Positions 49,211-52,932 of a stretch of 52,932 bases of DNA are shown here, one piece after another (position 1 is the first letter of the stretch; each line of letters opens with the position of its first letter). Under the pieces are notes generated by a model. The model did no database searches. It was not told where the DNA came from and worked only from the letters and a program-made list of their open reading frames with translations. The position numbers and the translations under genes are program-made. The stretch comes from Peptostreptococcus anaerobius VPI 4330 = DSM 2949. Its GTDB lineage: Bacteria; Bacillota; Clostridia; Peptostreptococcales; Peptostreptococcaceae. Where the stretch lies: contig NZ_KB906615.1 of the NCBI RefSeq assembly GCF_000381525.1, positions 1 to 52,932 on the forward strand, read 5' to 3'.

Positions 49211-51331
49211 CTATAAGTGTAATACTCTCTCACTTATTTCTTGTGTACGTCCCTTGTTCCAGAAGTTAGTACCAATATAACCACAAGTACGTCTCATAAC
49301 TTGCATTTCATCCCTATCCCTGTTTCCACAAGAAGGACAATACCAGTTAAGGTCTTTATCTATCTGTATTTCACCAGTGTAGCCACATTTGTAGCATACG
49401 TCTGGCTTAGTATTTATCTCAGCATACTGTATGTTGTGGTAGATAAAGTTAATAACCTGCTCCACCGCTTCAATATTTTTAGTCATGTCTGGAACTTCTA
49501 TGTAGGATATACATCCTCCTGTAGATATACCGTGGAACTGTGATTCAAATTTTAGTTTAGTAAAGGCATCTATCTCCTCGCATACATTGACATGGTATGA
49601 ATTTGTATAGTATAACTTATCAGTTACGCCTTCTATTTCACCAAACCTAGCCCTATCTATCCTACAGAACCTATAAACAAGTGACTCTGCTGGAGTTCCA
49701 TACAAGCTAAATCCAAGCCCTGTTTCATCTCTCCAACGGTCACATGAATCCTTTAGGTGGTGCATTACATCAAGCGCAAATTTTTCACCTTCAGGACTTG
49801 TATGGCTTACACCTAACATTGCATATACCATTTCGTATATACCAACGTATCCAAGAGAAAGTGTTGAGTAACCACCTTCAAGTAGTGAATCAATCTTTTC
49901 TCCCTTCTTAAGTCTAGCTATAGCACCGTGCTGCCAATGTATTGGAGATACATCAGATAGGGTGCCCTTAAGCATCTTATGTCTACATAATAGAGCATCC
50001 TTGCATAGGTCCAATCTCTGGTCTAGTATATTCCAGAACTGTCCCATCTTACCCTTTGACAGGATAGCTATCTGAGGTAGGTTTAGGGATACTACACCTT
50101 GATTAAATCTTCCATACCACTTGTAGTTTCCATCCTTGTCAATCCATGGAGACAAGTGCGACCTACAACCCATTGGTGGGAAGGCACAACCAGCATAGTT
50201 TTCCTTCATGATTTTAGCACTCTGGTAGTCAGGCACTAGTCTCTTGGCAGTACACTCAGCTGCTAGGCGTGTTATATAGTCATATTTACCACCTTCAAGG
50301 CAGTTAGATTCATCTAGTAAGTATACTAGCTTAGGGAAGGCCTCACCTATGTTTTGTCCCTTATAGTTTTTCATACCTTCAAGTCTCTGCTTAATCATTT
50401 CCTCACAGATTAGGGCCATCTCTTCTTCGTATTCATTTCCTTCTTCTACTTCTAGGTAGATCGTAGCAAATGGCGCCTGACCATTAGTAGTCATAAGAGT
50501 AGATAGCTGGTACCTGATAGTCTGCACACCATCTTTTAGGTCTTTTCTCATCATATCATCAGCTATTTCGTCAGCTAGTTTTTCATCATTGTATTTTTCA
50601 AGGTATAGATTGTAAAACTTGTCCCTAGTCCTTCTTAGGTATGGAGCTAGGTGCTTGATACTTATAGACTGTCCACCATACTGGTTACTAGCTACCTGAG
50701 CCATGATCTGTGTAGTTACTGTACACGCTGTAGAGAAAGACTTAGGAGACTCAACCATTTTTTCGTTGATTACTGTACCATTATCTAGCATATCCTGTAT
50801 GTTTACAAGACAGCAGTTGAATATTGGCTGAAGAGTATAGTCCATATCATGCCAATGTATGGCTCCTTCATCATGTGCCTGTACTATATGTGGTGGTATT
50901 AGTTTTCTTCTAGCTATGTCCTTAGATACCTCGCCCGCTATAAGGTCTCTCTGAGTAGAGCATATGATGGCATTCTTATTTGAGTTCTCCATCATGACAT
51001 CCTCATTAGACTTCTTCATAAGGTTAAGTATAGAATCGTCTGTAGTATTTACTTGTCTTTTGAACTGTTGAACTGCCCTATATCCTTCGTAGGCCCTCGC
51101 TGTTTCACTGTGATTATAATGGATTAATCTATCATACACATAACCCTCAATTTTATAAATAGTAGGTTCTTCGTCTAGGCTTAAAAAATAGTTTTCACAG
51201 TCTCTAGCAACTGCCTCTGCTATGTCTGGGTGATACAATCCACTACCATTTTTCATAGCTTTTTCAACCGCTATCCTTATTTTAGATCTATCAAAATCTA
51301 CCTTACTACCATCTCTTTTCATTACAAGCAT
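49211..51331 (-). CDS. nrdD: Anaerobic ribonucleoside-triphosphate reductase
   Basis: 706 residues. An ATP-cone at the N-terminus (~1-90: LVMKRDGSKVDFDRSKI) is the allosteric overall-activity domain. The catalytic barrel includes HWHDMDYTLQPIFNCCLVNI (core HWHDMDYTLQP) and GQAPFATIYLEVEEG. The C-terminal zinc site is CYKCGYTGE with CPSCGNRD, and the glycyl-radical site is RRTCGYIG with Gly684. It makes all four dNTPs without oxygen, using NrdG for activation. Two NrdR-type boxes lie upstream. Confidence 0.97.
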   Translation of the reverse strand: MLVMKRDGSKVDFDRSKIRIAVEKAMKNGSGLYHPDIAEAVARDCENYFLSLDEEPTIYKIEGYVYDRLIHYNHSETARAYEGYRAVQQFKRQVNTTDDSILNLMKKSNEDVMMENSNKNAIICSTQRDLIAGEVSKDIARRKLIPPHIVQAHDEGAIHWHDMDYTLQPIFNCCLVNIQDMLDNGTVINEKMVESPKSFSTACTVTTQIMAQVASNQYGGQSISIKHLAPYLRRTRDKFYNLYLEKYNDEKLADEIADDMMRKDLKDGVQTIRYQLSTLMTTNGQAPFATIYLEVEEGNEYEEEMALICEEMIKQRLEGMKNYKGQNIGEAFPKLVYLLDESNCLEGGKYDYITRLAAECTAKRLVPDYQSAKIMKENYAGCAFPPMGCRSHLSPWIDKDGNYKWYGRFNQGVVSLNLPQIAILSKGKMGQFWNILDQRLDLCKDALLCRHKMLKGTLSDVSPIHWQHGAIARLKKGEKIDSLLEGGYSTLSLGYVGIYEMVYAMLGVSHTSPEGEKFALDVMHHLKDSCDRWRDETGLGFSLYGTPAESLVYRFCRIDRARFGEIEGVTDKLYYTNSYHVNVCEEIDAFTKLKFESQFHGISTGGCISYIEVPDMTKNIEAVEQVINFIYHNIQYAEINTKPDVCYKCGYTGEIQIDKDLNWYCPSCGNRDRDEMQVMRRTCGYIGTNFWNKGRTQEISERVLHL

Positions 51332-51567
51332 TAATACTCACTCACTTTCCATAATATTTATATCACTTGCATTTAAAACCATATAGCTCTTATAAATGAA
51401 TTAATAAATAATTGCTGTTTTGCTATATAGAGTATTAAAAACAAGTTTACCATCAAAAAAATAACTTAAAAACTCTACATATAAATTTGTACCCATACCT
51501 AGCTGTTTTAATACATACTGCCAAGTTATATTTTCTTGGGGCAATATATCGTTAAAAACAAGAGGCA
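51332..51567. other. nrdD leader and upstream region
   Basis: No gene is supported here. A degenerate third ATAT-core element (CAATATATC, 51542-51550) lies 29 bp from the first NrdR box. No promoter could be assigned with confidence on the reverse strand. Confidence 0.4.
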
Positions 51568-51614
51568 ACACAATATATAGATTTAAAGTCTGCCTAATCT
51601 ACAATATATTGTAC
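51568..51614 (-). promoter_or_regulatory. Two NrdR boxes upstream of nrdD
   Basis: ACACAATATATAGATT (51568-51583) and CTACAATATATTGTAC (51599-51614) fit the 16-bp NrdR box form ACAnwATATATwGTGT-like. Their centres are 31 bp apart, three helical turns, the usual spacing. NrdR is the dNTP-sensing repressor of reductase genes; its gene is not in this window. Confidence 0.8.
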
Positions 51615-51962
51615 CTTACCCTTAATAAGTATACGTTATTTCACAGGATAAAACAAGTGATTTTTTTCTTCAAAAAGACTTGAAAAAAAATAAAACTTAA
51701 TTATATAATGTGTAATCTGGTATCAATATAATCATAATATAGGTTAATAAAGTTTCATATACATATGCTACTAAGCTTTTTAAAATGAAGTGGTGAAAAA
51801 ATATTTGTATATTAGGAGATATCAGCTATATCAACTATATATCGAAATTTAAATACTTGGTTATAAGAATTAGATACAAGATATAGTTGCGTGTCCTGAT
51901 TTAAAGATCTAGCCACTAGTCCGACTTGCAGATTATATTGTTTAATAGTAAGGGTGTGATAA
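51615..51962 (+). other. Intergenic stretch upstream of the deacylase gene
   Basis: AT-rich and without a supported gene. A promoter-like TTGAAA (51680-51685), an 18-bp spacer and TATAAT (51704-51709) point toward the + strand and would give a ~300-nt leader or an independent small RNA. No known riboswitch pattern was seen. Confidence 0.4.
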
Positions 51963-51991
51963 TTGTGATTACAAGGTTAGTATGGTATAAT
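51963..51991 (+). promoter_or_regulatory. Promoter of the deacylase gene
   Basis: TTGTGA (51963-51968), a 17-bp spacer and TATAAT (51986-51991) with an upstream TG (TGGTATAAT). It lies 40 bp before the start codon. Confidence 0.75.
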
Positions 51992-52030
51992 CAATTTAAA
52001 ATAATATTGAATGGTATTAGGAGGATTATT

Positions 52031-52528
52031 ATGGAGATTTTAGAAAATGAAAAGCAGATATACGATAAGTTAGATTCACTAGGTATTGATTACTCAGTTA
52101 TAGAGCATGAACCTGTATATACAGCAGCAGACCTTGAATCAATAAAAGACAGGGCTCATGGAGTTCATTGTAAGAACCTATTTTTTAGAAATGCTAAGGG
52201 TGACAAATATTATTTGATAAGCTGCACAGATAATGCACAGGTCGATGTAAAGGGGCTTAAGGAAAAGATAGGTTCTACTAGACTATCTTTTGCATCAGCT
52301 GAAAGACTGGAGAAGGTCCTAAATCTTCTTCCTGGTTCTGTAAATCCTTTTTCACTTATAAATGACAGGGAGAAGGTGGTTAACTTCTTTATAGAGAAAA
52401 AGCTAGTTGGTGAAGACCAGTTAAACTTTCATCCAAATGTAAACCATAAGACAGTGACTATATCATATGCTGGACTTGAAAAATACCTGTCTGACTTGGG
52501 TGTTATAATAAATAAAGTTGAACTTTAA
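52031..52528 (+). CDS. YbaK/ProX-type aminoacyl-tRNA deacylase (PrdX-like)
   Basis: 165 residues from the ATG at 52031 (AGGAGG upstream); the long in-frame extension upstream covers the promoter and is not used. The INS/YbaK editing fold shows YSVIEHEPVYTAADLESI, GVHCKNLFFRNAKGDKYYL (core KNLFFRNAKGDKYYL), LPGSVNPFSLIND and FHPNVNHKTVTIS. ProX and PrdX proteins remove wrongly attached Ala or Cys from tRNA-Pro. PrdX-like genes are frequent in proline-fermenting Clostridia, but no prd genes are near. Confidence 0.88.
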   Translation: MEILENEKQIYDKLDSLGIDYSVIEHEPVYTAADLESIKDRAHGVHCKNLFFRNAKGDKYYLISCTDNAQVDVKGLKEKIGSTRLSFASAERLEKVLNLLPGSVNPFSLINDREKVVNFFIEKKLVGEDQLNFHPNVNHKTVTISYAGLEKYLSDLGVIINKVEL

Positions 52529-52600
52529 TAAGCATATATTTTTATAGTAGATAGGCATATGTGGTATATAATGTATTTTAAAAAGAGAGAGACCTTAGTG

Positions 52601-52932
52601 ATGTGTACCCATAAAACTGGACACATTAATATTTAGTTTACATTCATGGATGCTAACCTATACAAAGTAGGTGGCATCCATTTTGTTTTCTTCTGAATCC
52701 TTTCGTTGTTGTAGTAGTATATATATTCATCTATTGCTTTTGAAAACTCTTTAAATGTCTTAAAATCTCTCTCATATCCATAATACATCTCTGTTTTTAG
52801 TCTGCCAAAGAATGTTTCCATAATACAGTTATCGTAGCAGTTTCCTTTTTTTGACATTGACTGCGTTATTTGATGCTTTTCTAGTTCTTTAATGTAGTAG
52901 CTGTTTTGATATTGCCATCCTTGGTCTGAGTG
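52601..52932 (-). mobile_element. IS3-family insertion sequence, one end
   Basis: The element enters at about 52601 with the terminal repeat TGTGTACCCATAAAACTGGA, the usual form of IS3-family ends (TGT...GGGTACA on the other strand). It continues off the right edge, so the left part of its transposase and the other inverted repeat are not visible. No target duplication can be checked. Confidence 0.85.
52633..52932 (-). CDS. IS3-family transposase OrfB, C-terminal part
   Basis: The frame stays open to the window edge: HSDQGWQYQNSYYIKELEKH, then MSKKGNCYDN and METFFGRLKTEMYYG. These are the D(D)E integrase core of IS3-family OrfB proteins: HSDQGWQY carries the second catalytic Asp and NCYDNCIMETFF carries the catalytic Glu. 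The end ERIQKKTKWMPPTLYR is the typical C-terminus (NNERIQ...L.P..YR). The N-terminal half and OrfA lie outside the window. The apparent ATG at 52857 is internal. Confidence 0.92.
   Translation of the reverse strand, partial: HSDQGWQYQNSYYIKELEKHQITQSMSKKGNCYDNCIMETFFGRLKTEMYYGYERDFKTFKEFSKAIDEYIYYYNNERIQKKTKWMPPTLYRLASMNVN

Noticed and set aside
51715-51960. Riboswitch in the long leader before the deacylase gene
   Set aside because: A promoter-like sequence exists at 51680-51709 but no known conserved riboswitch block or terminator could be found.
51926-52030. 35-residue N-terminal extension of the deacylase
   Set aside because: It covers the TTGTGA-TATAAT promoter and the AGGAGG site, and family members start at the downstream ATG.

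Overview
The window reads as chromosome of a low-GC, Gram-positive anaerobe of the class Clostridia. The family is probably Peptostreptococcaceae (Peptostreptococcus-like), but this is inferred from gene content and not proven. Supporting signs are oxygen-independent ribonucleotide reduction (nrdD/nrdG), MEP-pathway isoprenoid synthesis (ispH), a CWB2 cell-wall-anchored protein, a Firmicute-type LexA with its GAAC-N4-GTTC box, strong GGAGG ribosome sites, and amino-acid importers controlled by a tryptophan T-box and a lysine riboswitch. No rRNA or tRNA gene and no CRISPR array was recognised.

Layout. 1-436: 3' end of a group II intron (maturase C-terminus, domains V and VI) running off the left edge, plus a possible broken exon. 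534-10417 (+): lipoprotein, rluB-type pseudouridine synthase, RpiR regulator, histidine phosphatase, BaiN-type flavoprotein, cmk-plsC-ispH, ftsH, a small membrane protein and tdk. 10418-10741: a 176-bp foldback palindrome and a 40-bp tandem repeat running into the stop codon of ddl. 10742-18888: ddl (-), cinA, HAD phosphatase, small membrane proteins, radical SAM protein, rnhA, and a divergent S24/XRE repressor. 19203-29295 (+): VanW/G5 protein, YitT, MORN-repeat protein, dnaG-sigA-trmK-nif3, CWB2 protein. 29334-30403: T-box and trpP. 30546-39138: Pip/YhgE protein (-), NatA-like ABC ATPase with an ABC-permease/CPBP fusion, iron alcohol dehydrogenase, and a self-regulated gntR-ABC operon. 39210-41726: lysine riboswitch, NhaC-family transporter, GlsB-like protein. 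41834-43675 (-): lexA and a Xer-like recombinase. 43829-48307: threonine aldolase with 42-bp repeats at its 3' end, degV, M50-like protease, trmB, HesB-like protein. 48531-51331 (-): nrdG and nrdD with two NrdR-type boxes. 52031-52528: prolyl-tRNA editing-type deacylase. 52601-52932: end of an IS3-family element running off the right edge.

How it fits together. Most genes are core housekeeping: replication priming and primary sigma factor, RNA modification, envelope lipid and peptidoglycan precursors, membrane proteolysis, SOS control and dNTP supply. Regulation can be read directly in several leaders: T-box with a UGG specifier, L-box, NrdR boxes, LexA box, and a GntR operator lying on its own -10.

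The least explained structure is a set of short intergenic duplications of gene-end or gene-internal sequence: about 40 bp at ddl, 42 bp x 3 at the threonine aldolase, and 41 bp from degV. The degV copy lies just upstream of a terminator on the strand that would make an RNA fully complementary to degV mRNA. That copy and the foldback element next to ddl are the best candidates for something undescribed. No obvious multigene defence or secondary-metabolism system was seen.
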